Positions 7,192-16,691 are shown, counted from the first letter of the stretch. The stretch is DNA of 40,841 nucleotides from JAFGPJ01 sp964439135 (GCA_964439135.1 CAYTNN010000008.1:1-40841), one strand, 5' to 3'. Numbers and translations: made by a program. The notes: generated from the letters alone by a model not told the origin.

Positions 7192-9836
7192 GGTGTATCC
7201 TCCTGAACTGCCGGCTCGCGCGTTTCATTGACGATCTTCAGCAATAGACGGTGTGCCTGGCGGAAGCGCGGAGCCTCGGCCAGCGCCAGAAGCACGTGCC
7301 TTTTCGCCCCGGCGGGATCTTTATCCTGAAGCAATCGCCCCAGCCGATAATTGACATCGGCAGGATCGGCAGGGTCCAGCAAGAGCAGACGCCTGTACGA
7401 TTTGACCGCCTGCTCATCCCGGCCGAGCTCTTCGCCGGCTCGGCCCAGTTGCCAGTGCAGTTGTGCCAGCATGGGGTAAACCGCCATGGATTTCTCGCCA
7501 TACCTTGCCACGCTCTGCCAGTCTTCCTCGGCCATCGCAATTTCTATCAGTCGCCCGTAAGCGTAGGACGCATCAGAGGAAATCATCGCCAGCTTGCCGA
7601 GCACATCCCGCTCCTGTTCTGTCTCTCCGAGCTGCCGGTGCACTTCTGCCAGCAGTCGATAACCGTTATCGTCGCCGGTATATTGTGGATACAACGCAAT
7701 GAGTTTTTCCAGCGGTTCCTTCGCCTCGGCCCACTTGCGATTAGCCAACAGAGCTTTGGCATACAGAGTCAGGGCCCAAAAATTGTTTGGATGCTCTTGA
7801 ACCCATTCGAGCAGCATCACGTAATCGGCGGGATCGAGTTGTTCTTTTTCAGGCTGCTCGAAGTCAACTTCCGGGGCTAAATCCTCGGCACGCTTTCGTG
7901 CGAATGTTTCGAACTGCTTCTCGATATCCTTTATCGGCGCTGCGTGTCTTGAAATCGCTGCGTTTATCTCTTCACCTTTTGCTAAATCGGCGAGAATCGC
8001 CTTGATCGACCCAAGGCCATAGTGTTCGATGAGAAACTCGATCACAAGCGACGATTCGTAATATGCGAACTGCAGGTCGTTCGGGGTGGACGGACTCAAA
8101 AACGCCGCGCTAAGCTCGCCGATTGGCGTAAGTTTACCGCCGAGAACCATCCCGCGATATTCTGGAGTCATCTGCTGGCCCCATGTCGGGTCACGCTGCG
8201 ATTCCTCATAGACCGACATCCCTTCGCTAAACCAGCGAGGCATCTTGTTGTGCGTCAGATTCAATGTCACGACGTGGCAGAATTCGTGCCACAACAGTGC
8301 TTTAAAGTTGGTTGGCCTCTGGGCTTTGGGACTGTTGGCAGTAATTACATTGCCGAAGCACACGCCGAGGAAGCCGTCGCCCCCCGGCATCCCGAACGTA
8401 CGGACGGCAAAATCCTTCTGTTCGGGAAAGAGTTCCACAACGACCGGCTTGTCTAATTGCGCCCCGTATTTTTCGCACAAGCTTGTCTTGGCCTCGCGCA
8501 GAAGGTCGATCACAATATCGCCGTAGATATCCGCCTCGTGTTTATCCATGCGGACGACAAATCCATCGGCACGGAGCGTTGTGAACTTAGACATGTGGTC
8601 TTGCAGGTTGCTCAGATTGTAGGCTTCGATATTATACGCGTCGCCGGTGTGCACTTCATCGGCCAGCGTCCAGCCTTCCTGTTCGTCGCCGAGGCGAAGC
8701 AGGTCCTGGGCCAGTTGAATTTTCGCCGGCAGATATTCCGAATCGAACTTCAAAGCCCGGCGTTGAAAAGCTGCCCCTTCGGCAAAGCGATATTTCTGGG
8801 ACAATTTCCTGCCGATAAGATAATCCACCCGCGGATTAGTCGGCCAGAATTTCAGCGCCTTTTCGCGATGGTTTACGCTGGCTTGCGAATCATTATTCAG
8901 ATAGGCCAGCACGGCCCGGTACGCCCAGAGATCCGGATGCCACGGATTTACAGAAATCGCCCGGTCGAGCAGCTCGCCCGCCCCGGCATAATCTTCACAA
9001 TCGATCTGGTGCTCGGCCAGCAGAAGCAATGAGGGCACGTGATTGGAATTAATATAAAGAGCGGCGTCAAGCGATTGGATCATCTGATTTCGGTCGCTTT
9101 GATAAAACGCTCCAGCCAGCCCGAAGTGCGCATCCGGGTCTTTCCCGAACCGCTTCAGCGCATCCCGATATTGATCGGCGGCCAGCTCGTAATCCTGCTT
9201 GGCCAGCGCCAAATCCCCGGCGGCCAGATATGCATCGAGGCAGTTCGGATCGTTCTTAATCGCGCGGGTGAACAGCTCGTCCAGAACGATCCGCGGCTCT
9301 TCACCGAGCAGCAGCAGCGAATTGCCCAGGGCGACCAAATCGCCCGGACTCATGTATCTCAGATCACGACTCGTACCCACACGAACGAGCCTGTTTATTG
9401 CATCATCGGCCCGGCCGGACTGGTCGTTGTGAATATAAACCGTATGGGCAAGCTCCAGCAAACGCATGCTCACAGGATAATGCAGCAGCACAATATCCAT
9501 ATCATCCGCGGCCTTGTCATATTGACCAAGCGCCATCAGCGATTTAATCATCAGAACCCGCCATTCGGCCGCGTAAGCACCGTTTTCGATAGCCTTGCGT
9601 GCGGATTCAAGACATTCCGTATATTTGCCGGTTTTGAATTGCTGCTGTACGGCGTCAATACCTGTGGCAGAGCTATCCGTGGCAAATGCGGGCCGGCCGG
9701 GGCTGAATATAAATATGATGCAGGCCGCAAGGATGGGCATTGCCCAACTTTGACAATGGTGTGCGATGCACACCCTACCGGCGGTTCGAGAACTGTCCCC
9801 TTTGTGGTGCGATGTGTATTCGAACAAGGAACCCAT
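7188..9836 (-). CDS. TPR-repeat protein with MA-like (gluzincin) peptidase domain
   Basis: 882 residues from ATG 9836, chosen because GAGGAAA lies eight bases upstream. A hydrophobic signal-like segment (MPILAACIIFIFSPGRPAFA) begins only at residue 33, since the first 32 residues are encoded largely by repeat-like DNA; a later start at 9740 would give a normal signal peptide but has no clear ribosome site. Many TPR units occupy about 55-400, then a peptidase MA-like domain with HEFCH (517-521) and WFSEGMSVYEE, where E538 is the likely third zinc ligand, then further TPRs to the end. It is first in the operon, downstream of a strong promoter, and its stop overlaps the DUF4159 start as ATGA. 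It probably acts in the periplasm or at the membrane; the substrate is unknown. Confidence 0.82.
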   Translation of the reverse strand: MGSLFEYTSHHKGDSSRTAGRVCIAHHCQSWAMPILAACIIFIFSPGRPAFATDSSATGIDAVQQQFKTGKYTECLESARKAIENGAYAAEWRVLMIKSLMALGQYDKAADDMDIVLLHYPVSMRLLELAHTVYIHNDQSGRADDAINRLVRVGTSRDLRYMSPGDLVALGNSLLLLGEEPRIVLDELFTRAIKNDPNCLDAYLAAGDLALAKQDYELAADQYRDALKRFGKDPDAHFGLAGAFYQSDRNQMIQSLDAALYINSNHVPSLLLLAEHQIDCEDYAGAGELLDRAISVNPWHPDLWAYRAVLAYLNNDSQASVNHREKALKFWPTNPRVDYLIGRKLSQKYRFAEGAAFQRRALKFDSEYLPAKIQLAQDLLRLGDEQEGWTLADEVHTGDAYNIEAYNLSNLQDHMSKFTTLRADGFVVRMDKHEADIYGDIVIDLLREAKTSLCEKYGAQLDKPVVVELFPEQKDFAVRTFGMPGGDGFLGVCFGNVITANSPKAQRPTNFKALLWHEFCHVVTLNLTHNKMPRWFSEGMSVYEESQRDPTWGQQMTPEYRGMVLGGKLTPIGELSAAFLSPSTPNDLQFAYYESSLVIEFLIEHYGLGSIKAILADLAKGEEINAAISRHAAPIKDIEKQFETFARKRAEDLAPEVDFEQPEKEQLDPADYVMLLEWVQEHPNNFWALTLYAKALLANRKWAEAKEPLEKLIALYPQYTGDDNGYRLLAEVHRQLGETEQERDVLGKLAMISSDASYAYGRLIEIAMAEEDWQSVARYGEKSMAVYPMLAQLHWQLGRAGEELGRDEQAVKSYRRLLLLDPADPADVNYRLGRLLQDKDPAGAKRHVLLALAEAPRFRQAHRLLLKIVNETREPAVQEDTP
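9759..9781. repeat. Short TGGTGTGCGATGCACACCCTACC palindrome in the TPR gene 5' end
   Basis: An inverted repeat GTGTGC-GAT-GCACAC followed by CCTACC. It matches one arm of the larger palindrome at 32419-32486 and lies between the chosen start codon and the signal-peptide-like segment of the TPR gene. Confidence 0.6.
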
Positions 9837-9949
9837 AACGTATTTCCTCGATTTTTTACGTCCAAATCTATGATCCAATAAACAGGCGAATCCTGAATAT
9901 CTACCCGTTACCTTCCTCGCAAACTTAAGATTGCGATTCCAACATCCGT

Positions 9950-9978
9950 ATTCTAACCCAAATATACGGACGTGTCAA
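9950..9978 (-). promoter_or_regulatory. Sigma70-type promoter of the TPR-MoxR-VWA operon
   Basis: On the minus strand TTGACA (9978-9973) is separated by exactly 17 bases from TAGAAT (9955-9950). Transcription would start near 9943, leaving about 105 nt of leader before the GAGGAAA ribosome site and ATG 9836. Confidence 0.72.
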
Positions 9979-10021
9979 CCTGATGTGCTTACGATGACTC
10001 ATTTTAAGGCAGGAATTGAGT

Positions 10022-10144
10022 GTGAATTATAGAATCTTGCTTCAAGGCGATGAACAGTGGATGTATTATGGTGCGGCCGGCATTTGCACCTGTCTAACCA
10101 CGGCAAAACTTGACGAAGTTTTAGCCTTACTGGTTGATTGACAT
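10022..10144 (+). pseudogene. Possible N-terminal fragment of aminodeoxychorismate synthase (pabB-like)
   Basis: A GTG-started frame of 39 codons with AGGA seven bases upstream. It begins VNYRILLQGDEQWMYYG and continues through LTTAKLDEVLALL before a TGA at about 10140-10142. The pattern (RILLQ...QW.y....ILTt.kldeVL.lL) resembles the start of chorismate-binding PabB proteins of this bacterial group as I remember them. A real PabB is over 400 residues, so this would be a truncated remnant next to the restriction-modification module. It could also be a chance ORF; an alignment of the 39 residues to PabB would decide. Confidence 0.25.
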
Positions 10145-10262
10145 CTCAGCCATGTCTTCATTCAGGGTTAAATAGATGGTTGCCGATTCCGTGTATTGAA
10201 GTTCTTTTTCTTCTGTTTCTATATGTCTTTGCCATCCAATAACGCTACAGCACCTGATCGTC

Positions 10263-10916
10263 TCAGACAGCGACAAATAAATGGTAGATGGTGAAATCTC
10301 CGTGTGCGAGAGCGTGGATTGTCTCGGACACGTGCGAATCTCCCGGCAACACCGAAGACAGCACGAGCCTGAAGGGAGGTACGGTTTTGAGTTTCTCGCG
10401 GCTCGCTTCGATTAATGCAGCCACTGAGGTACGAGCCGCCTCAATGTTGCCATCGAAGACATAGCCAAGCATCCCGCCGCTCGCCAAGCCCTGGCCATAT
10501 CGTTGCTCAATGAAGCACATCATGCCCTGGCGGTCAGTAACGTATTTGTGCACGCAAGAATCCCATCTGGACGTGAATGCCACGTGGAGGCGCTTGGCTT
10601 CAATGGCGAAGTACGGCCAGGGATGCCGCGTCTGCGTTGAATAAAGGAATCTGAAATCAAGTCGCCCAATAGCGTTCTCTTCACCCGCATCATCGTCATA
10701 AACATATGCTTCAGGATCCAAATGGATTGGGCGTTTCCGCAATTCCACATCTTGGATCAGGAGCTTTCGTAACCTATTGCTGATCCTTGTCTCCTGCTCG
10801 GTAGCGTTTTTTTTGCGCAGAGTAGCGGAGCAGCGCAGTATCGCGGCCAAGATGACGGGAATCTCCTTAGCGGGGAAAAGAGGGATCCACCCAATGGCCT
10901 CATGTTGCACGTTCAC
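10263..10916 (-). CDS. Putative PD-(D/E)XK nuclease partner of the methyltransferase
   Basis: 217 residues, GTG start overlapping the methyltransferase stop as GTGA, so the two are translationally coupled. The visible motif is GRLD87FRF followed by YFAIE106AK108RL, the spacing and context of a PD-(D/E)XK nuclease core (beta-strand Asp, then E-x-K). The C-terminal third (PPFRLVLSSVLPGDSHVSETIHAL) has no known motif. No membrane segment. I do not recognise the family; the nuclease idea rests on the D...ExK pattern and on the neighbour. It would supply cleavage for a methyltransferase in which I see no nuclease motif. Alternatives are an accessory or anti-phage effector. Confidence 0.7.
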   Translation of the reverse strand: MNVQHEAIGWIPLFPAKEIPVILAAILRCSATLRKKNATEQETRISNRLRKLLIQDVELRKRPIHLDPEAYVYDDDAGEENAIGRLDFRFLYSTQTRHPWPYFAIEAKRLHVAFTSRWDSCVHKYVTDRQGMMCFIEQRYGQGLASGGMLGYVFDGNIEAARTSVAALIEASREKLKTVPPFRLVLSSVLPGDSHVSETIHALAHGDFTIYHLFVAV

Positions 10917-13900
10917 TTCGGTCGCCTCCTCGCTTCGGCAATATGTGCGTAGAGGTCGGCTGCATCGTTCAAAGCATCAGTTCGCGTCCACTGCCCCTTG
11001 AATGCTGGTTTCACAATGTAGATCCGCCTTCCGTCGAAGACCCAGGTGCCCCTGAGGTACGCCAACCCTCCGGATCGCTCGGTTGATGTTTCCTGGAGGT
11101 GTTTTAGCGCAACAACAAGTTCATTGCTAGTCGTACGTGTTTTGAAGCTTTTCGACGTCTTGGTCTGATTGAGTTCGACCAGCCCGAGTCCAAGATCGCA
11201 ATCCACGTTACCTAACGCAGAGATGCGCAGGACGCCGCTGGCCCAACCATTGAGCGTCTTGGTGAGCATGTTGGCGTAAAGTTCAAGATCGGCGGAATCA
11301 AGTCGTTGTAGCGTGGGAATGCTCTTGGCAGCATCGAGCGACCCGGGTGTGTCGCTCTTATCAAAGATCTCACAGGTATCTTCAATGAGGGCAATTTCTT
11401 GCTCGTTGAGCCCGAAGTACTTATAGATGAGCGGATCAATCTCAGCTTGAAGATTTTCCGATTTCTTGCGTTGATGTTTCAGCCACTTCTCTCTCTCTTC
11501 TTTCTCTGTACTATATTGTAGGCGAAAGTCGGTCGGGTGGAGCTTGTCCCGGAGCTTCTCGGCACTTGCCTCTATCTCTTTTTTTAGTCGTCGAATTCTA
11601 TTGGCTACTTCGGTAATTATGTGCCCAGCATCTGGCTGAGCAGTTTCACTTTCAGGAAGAAAAAATGGCACACGAATCGCCTCAGCCAAGTGAACTTGAT
11701 CTCGTTCAGTACCAAGGCTTGCGCTTGTGTGGAACACATAGTAGCGAGCCAGTGGTGATCGCAGATAAGCCGATAGAAAGAGAAGATTATTGCTATCCTC
11801 GACGGGGCTGGCGATAGAATGTAGTGCGTGCTGGAATCTCAACGCGCTAAATTCCGAATCAAAAAAGGCTGCCACAGTAAACCCTCGATTCCAGAGCACC
11901 AAGGGCGGCGTGAACAGGACGTCTGGAGGCTTGCTGTAAAGCCTGTCGAGCAGATAGCCATGGCTTTCAAGGTGTTCCCCAAAAGTCGAACACAAAGACT
12001 TCGGCACAACGGCAAGACCCTTCATCATGTTAGGTGTGACAAATGGATCCTCTAATGACCAGTTGCCAAGAGGTTTAAGCTTCCGATCAAGCTTAGATGT
12101 GGAATTTGCCTTGCGCGGCTTACATCCGATGCCGGTAGCCCAGCGTTTTTCACGCCTGCCGTGTGTCTCGCTTAAGATATCCACATATTCATCGAGTTTG
12201 GGGAAAGTGAAAAGGAGATCCAAAAACTTTCGGTCTCGTTGGGTGCCCCAGAAGTGTGACTTCCAGATTAACCCGGTTAGCTTTCGCTTTGCGGCATGAA
12301 GGAGCAACTGAAGCGGAATCCACTTCCGGTCATGGGGGGCGACTGGGATAACGCCATCGCGTAAATCTGCCCGGGATACTTTGGGTGTCACATATTCAAC
12401 ATCATGCGTGTTAATATCTGGAGGCCGGTTGGTAAACCTTGCGATGCTACATGGACAAAGGGCTTCTTTGAACAGGATGAAGCTATAGTCCGCAAGCTGA
12501 ACCACCTTGTCCAAGGTCACCCGGCGAAGCCATTGAGATTGAAACTTATCTGTCCGGTTGAGGAACACCTTGGAGGGCAGCAAAAGACAAGCACGGCCGG
12601 AATCACCCTTCAGCACGTCAGGAGCAGTTTCCATGAACTTGTGCGCGATTTGTTTGCTTCCTCGTCCCGCCCAGGGGGGATTGCCAACCACGATGTCAAA
12701 TTGCCCCTTCCAATCGCTGGCCAACTGGAGGAAGTCGTTCTCCCAAATGACAGGAATAACGGGGGCCTGCTTCTTGCTGTTTGCGTACTTAAGAAGACCC
12801 GGCAATTTCTCGCCAGTGGCCTTCATATAGGCCCGCAGACTGGGCGGGTCGAATTGGTCGAGAAAAGCAAGATAAAGACTAAAACATGCAATCCGGCAAG
12901 CCGTCAGGTTCTTATCCACACCGCGCAGAGATCCAAGCAGAGCACGTAGCTCCTTTGCCTGTTCTTCAAGCGGTATTTCGCCTTTGTGGGTTGCGTGGTG
13001 ATTGAATTCGGCTGCCAGGCGGTTGAACAGGAGTACGAGGAATATCCCGGAACCAACCGCAGGATCCAGATACTGCTTGCCACGTAGGGGATCAACACCT
13101 TCCAGCGCGAGGTCAAGTGTCATCTCCGCTAAGAATCGCGGTGTGTGGTAAGCTCCGCTCTTGTGTTTCTCCGGCCCCCCCTCCTTTTCGAGGAAATCCT
13201 CGTAGATGGCGCTGATAGTCTCGACCGGGATGAACTTGAAGTCATAGGCCCAGAAACCGAGTGAACGCTGGCCTTTGCGTACTTCGTCACCATTCAGAAA
13301 TCTGCGTATGGCCTCCAAATGAACGGGCTGAATCAAGTCCTGCTCGCCTCTAAGGTCATCATCGAACATGCTGCCGTTGAATTCATCCTTGAGCCTTCGG
13401 AACAGCTTGCCGTAGAGATCTGAACGCGGGTCATGCTCTGCATCTGAGTCAAGCAAATCCAAGAGACTGGTCCAGCCGCGATTGGGGAAGTAGTCACGCA
13501 AGTCTATGATGCCGCGATCGCACAGATAACAGGTAAACAGAACTCGCCCGAGGAACGCATGAGCCACCGAGGGATCTAAGCCCGCTTTTCCTTCGGTGAG
13601 TTCATTACGTACAGCGCCAAGATTGTCGATTAGGTAAGCGTCCACGCCTTCCTGCGGATCGAACTTGGCTTCATTGTCTTCCGAGTAGTATTGGCCCGTC
13701 GCGAGCCGGAGGTAGAAACGCTCTGCCCAGGTTGCCTGTGTCGCTAAATTAATAGTCTCCACGAGACGATCATCAATATCCGCCTTGTTGGCAGTAGATG
13801 GCTCGACAGGCTTCGTCATGGAAGAGAAGACACATATCTTCTCCGGATCGCGCAACAGGAGCACGGTGGCTACGCCCTGATTCCAGAACTGGCGATGAAC

Positions 13901-14125
13901 CTCCGCCGCTTGAGAAGGGTCAAGGGGACGTTTCTCATCGCGCACATAGACTGTCGGAATCCCGTTAAGCGTCAAAACAGCGTGAAGGTTCATCTCCTTC
14001 CACGCCCGGAGCACCAGATGCTGATAGGGAAGCAACGTACCGTCCCGGACTATTTCTCTTTTTGACCGATAGTAGCGGAAACCTTGTGGTGGTTTCGGAA
14101 GAGGTTCTTTATGTTCTACGCTCAT
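10913..14125 (-). CDS. Eco57I/type IIG-like adenine-specific DNA methyltransferase
   Basis: 1070 residues from ATG 14125 (an in-frame TTG at 14131 is possible). The N-terminal part (about 30-120) resembles the degenerate nuclease-like domain of type IIG proteins (WNQGVATVLLLRDPEKICVFSS) but shows no E-x-K. The methyltransferase core has motif X around GAYHTPRFLAEM (about 325-335), motif I LDPAVGSGIFL (about 353-363) and motif IV NPPW (about 482-485), which mark an N6-adenine enzyme. The C-terminal half (about 600-1070) would hold target recognition and a charged helical stretch (about 850-900). The next gene overlaps by four bases and encodes a PD-(D/E)XK-like protein. It probably methylates host DNA as part of a two-gene restriction or defence module. 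No controller gene is visible. Confidence 0.85.
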   Translation of the reverse strand: MSVEHKEPLPKPPQGFRYYRSKREIVRDGTLLPYQHLVLRAWKEMNLHAVLTLNGIPTVYVRDEKRPLDPSQAAEVHRQFWNQGVATVLLLRDPEKICVFSSMTKPVEPSTANKADIDDRLVETINLATQATWAERFYLRLATGQYYSEDNEAKFDPQEGVDAYLIDNLGAVRNELTEGKAGLDPSVAHAFLGRVLFTCYLCDRGIIDLRDYFPNRGWTSLLDLLDSDAEHDPRSDLYGKLFRRLKDEFNGSMFDDDLRGEQDLIQPVHLEAIRRFLNGDEVRKGQRSLGFWAYDFKFIPVETISAIYEDFLEKEGGPEKHKSGAYHTPRFLAEMTLDLALEGVDPLRGKQYLDPAVGSGIFLVLLFNRLAAEFNHHATHKGEIPLEEQAKELRALLGSLRGVDKNLTACRIACFSLYLAFLDQFDPPSLRAYMKATGEKLPGLLKYANSKKQAPVIPVIWENDFLQLASDWKGQFDIVVGNPPWAGRGSKQIAHKFMETAPDVLKGDSGRACLLLPSKVFLNRTDKFQSQWLRRVTLDKVVQLADYSFILFKEALCPCSIARFTNRPPDINTHDVEYVTPKVSRADLRDGVIPVAPHDRKWIPLQLLLHAAKRKLTGLIWKSHFWGTQRDRKFLDLLFTFPKLDEYVDILSETHGRREKRWATGIGCKPRKANSTSKLDRKLKPLGNWSLEDPFVTPNMMKGLAVVPKSLCSTFGEHLESHGYLLDRLYSKPPDVLFTPPLVLWNRGFTVAAFFDSEFSALRFQHALHSIASPVEDSNNLLFLSAYLRSPLARYYVFHTSASLGTERDQVHLAEAIRVPFFLPESETAQPDAGHIITEVANRIRRLKKEIEASAEKLRDKLHPTDFRLQYSTEKEEREKWLKHQRKKSENLQAEIDPLIYKYFGLNEQEIALIEDTCEIFDKSDTPGSLDAAKSIPTLQRLDSADLELYANMLTKTLNGWASGVLRISALGNVDCDLGLGLVELNQTKTSKSFKTRTTSNELVVALKHLQETSTERSGGLAYLRGTWVFDGRRIYIVKPAFKGQWTRTDALNDAADLYAHIAEARRRPK

Positions 14126-15108
14126 TGCCAAGCACCGGCGAATTTCTACGATACGTTGTTTCTATTTCGTCACACACCGCTCTTCCGTGCAGGGTTCTCA
14201 TCGGCATCAAGCCGACAGGCAAAACACGACAGGAACTCGCGAACTGTGGGCACTCCCCACTATCCGCGACCTTTCTGCATCCAAAGCCGTCATGCAAACA
14301 GCCATAGGCGACATTATAGCTGCATGGAAGGGAAGAGCAAATACATTCCGTACGGAAAAAGGAGAATTGAAGGTGTCCGGCATGAATGGCGGTTCCTTAG
14401 GCTGCATATCGATCTTTTCTGGGAACTCCAGAGACATCTATGAGCAAGCCTTTGTCAAGACGTTCGTGGGATTTTTCACGGGAATTCCAAACATCCATTT
14501 GGCCCGTTGCGCTTTGCGGCCGGATCTTTGCTATGCTCCAACATCCAGTATCAAAAATCTGCGTTTATCGGCGTTAATCTGCGGTTAATGAATAATTCTC
14601 TTAGAATCCGCATGGGCAGCGAAGCTGCGCCATCCTACCTGTCTGGATGCCCTTACCCCGTACGAACTACGCAGCACGCAATACGCAATACGAATAAAGG
14701 ATTCCGAATTCGACATACCACATACGATATACGCACGACGAGTAGTGGCCGCCGTGTAATGGAGACCTTTTCATTTACTATTTACGATTTACTATTGATT
14801 ATTTGATTTCTTATCCGTCTCCTCGGCGTTCTCCGAGGTACAGGTCGCCGTCTCACGGAGATTTTTTGAGATTTTGCCCGCCTTTATGAATATCGGTTCG
14901 TATAATACTTAACGAATAGAATACAGAATACAGGAGACTTGACCATTTATGATTTACGATTTGCGATTTACGATTTTTTCTTTTATTCCGCGTAATCAAC
15001 GAAATCTGCGGTTATTGACTATTCCTTGGTGTTAATTCGGGTTCATTCGTGGTTAATTTGAAAAAAACAGGTGAAAAAGAGTAGAAAACGACGAAAAATT
15101 GAGCTTAA
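14126..15108. other. Gene-poor region upstream of the methyltransferase
   Basis: No convincing gene on either strand; the short open frames have no family features and poor ribosome sites. From about 14540 the text contains low-complexity pieces common in this group, such as CTGCGGTTAAT, ACGCAATACGCAATACG and repeated TTTACGATTT, suggesting decayed dispersed repeats. I see no RNA gene. Confidence 0.5.
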
Positions 15109-15660
15109 TTTGAAAAAACAAAACCAAAACCGACCTTCGGCCGGAAATCCGAAGCACTAAGCTCTAAATCCTAAACGATTTGAATGAGTGCTATTTGAAA
15201 AAACAAAACCAAAACCGGCCTTCGGCCGGAAATCCTAAACTCGAAGCTCTAAATCCGAAACGATTTGAATGGGTGCTATTTGAAAAAACAAACCCAATTT
15301 CCAAAGGAGTCAAATGGACGTAAAGTCAATTATAACAAGGAGATACGAGAAATATATTGGATTGGACACTTGGTGAAAACAAACCCAATCAAAGCCAATC
15401 TCTGTTAGCCCCCAGCACTGCTGGGGGTTGAAAACCCAATTTGAAAAAACAAAACCAAAGCCGGCCTTCGGCCGGAAATCCGAAGCACGAAGTTCGAAAT
15501 CCGAAACGAGACGAAAGAGCTATTTGAAAAAACAAAGCCAATTTTAAAATGGGCAAAATGACGTTAAGTCAATGTTAACAATGGTTTATGGAGATTTTGA
15601 TGGGCCGAGGCGGCGAAAAAACAAAGCCAAACAAAGCCAATCTGCCGGCCGGGGCAGAAA
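15109..15660. repeat. Mosaic repeat array, order A-A-B-A-B
   Basis: Type A units at 15109-15193, 15194-15278 (both 85 bp, adjacent) and 15440-15522 (83 bp) start TTTGAAAAAACAAAACC and contain the hairpin CCGGCCTTCGGCCGG or a one-base variant. Type B units at 15279-15439 and 15523-15660 start TTTGAAAAAACAAANCCAATTT and share GACGTNAAGTCAAT and AACAAANCCAATC pieces but differ elsewhere. The first B unit ends with a hairpin CCCCCAGCA/TGCTGGGGG at 15410-15427. Such AACAAANCCAA elements are dispersed in Phycisphaerae genomes as I remember them. There are no genes inside. Confidence 0.8.
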
Positions 15661-15693
15661 ATCCATGTGTCGGCAGGAGGTTAATATGGACTA

Positions 15694-16305
15694 TCAGGGC
15701 TGGTCGAATGACTTGGCTAAAGTGTTACTTTCGTAATTGGCCTTGACTCTTAGCTCAAATGCCTCGTTCGACTCGATATGCCCTCTGTCCTGGAGAACTT
15801 TGCAGCCGATCGGGTACTTTAATTTAGCGAAAATCCAGGGCATGCCGGTGATTTTATCTATATTTACAAAAGTCTCGCTATATCCGAAAGAACCTTTAAG
15901 AATAACATGTGGAGCAGAAAGGCTTGAGCCATTGATTACGTGTATATATCCGAAACCGGCAACGATTATCATGGCTGCCGCCAACAGCACGATGGCTGCT
16001 GCTATTTTAGGCCATTTCCTTCGTTGCTTTACTCGATTAATTAATATCGGAGCCTCAGAATGCTGTAATGTATCCGCCCTGCTGCTGGTATTTTCGTCGC
16101 TTTTATTACTGAGCACCCGGACTTTCTTGTCGACTGCCGGCCGGACGGTTTTGCCATTGGATTCCGAAGGTACCGGGACAAAACTGAGACCGCACTTGCG
16201 GCATTGTATAGACGTGGATATGAGTAAATACTGGAGATATTGAACCGATTTGCATTTTGGACAGCGGCATTTAAATGTATTCAATCGATATTGTCTCTTT
16301 TTCAT
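15694..16305 (-). CDS. Zinc-ribbon membrane protein of unknown function
   Basis: 203 residues. The N-terminus has a zinc-ribbon pattern, C15-x2-C18 and C35-x2-C38 with an extra C13 (KCRCPKCKSVQYLQY...IQCRKCGLSFV), as in MJ0042-type ribbons common in planctomycetes. A polar linker leads to a KQRRKWPK basic stretch and one membrane helix at about 97-121, then a roughly 80-residue extracytoplasmic part ending SNTLAKSFDQP. Topology is thus ribbon inside, short domain outside. I do not recognise the C-terminal domain. It is a single gene; its 3' end abuts the repeat array. No clear ribosome site was seen. Confidence 0.6.
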   Translation of the reverse strand: MKKRQYRLNTFKCRCPKCKSVQYLQYLLISTSIQCRKCGLSFVPVPSESNGKTVRPAVDKKVRVLSNKSDENTSSRADTLQHSEAPILINRVKQRRKWPKIAAAIVLLAAAMIIVAGFGYIHVINGSSLSAPHVILKGSFGYSETFVNIDKITGMPWIFAKLKYPIGCKVLQDRGHIESNEAFELRVKANYESNTLAKSFDQP

Positions 16306-16691
16306 TGCACAAGCATGCCGGATTTAGGGCAGGTCTCCTCAATAGAATGGTCAAATACTGTTTTTCTTACACTATCGACTATATAATTATCGGACGATTC
16401 CTTATGAATCTTTACTTTTTTTATAACTTCTCGAATATTTTTTACGATTTATTCACAGCGGCAGGCGACCAAAGGGCAACGGCTAAAAACGCCAAGACCC
16501 GGCTTGAGAATGTCACTGCATTATCGTATAATTTGACGGAGATCCATGCTATCCCGCGCGAGCGATGAATCGAAGACTCATCAGAAAAGCAGAAGCGGGC
16601 AGGAAAAATACGCACTTTAGTATCTATGCTTGAACGAGATTCTCTGATACAATCTTCACGACGCTCGTCTTCTGAAGAAAGGAGCTTCACA
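16306..16691. other. Gene-poor spacer between the zinc-ribbon gene and the corA leader
   Basis: AT-rich, with no convincing gene. A TACAAT at 16648-16653 could be a -10 box for corA, but no -35 at a proper distance is visible. Confidence 0.4.

Noticed and set aside
15109..15660. CRISPR array
   Set aside because: Repeats are 83 bp or longer and abut each other or mosaic tails; there are no uniform short spacers and no cas genes.
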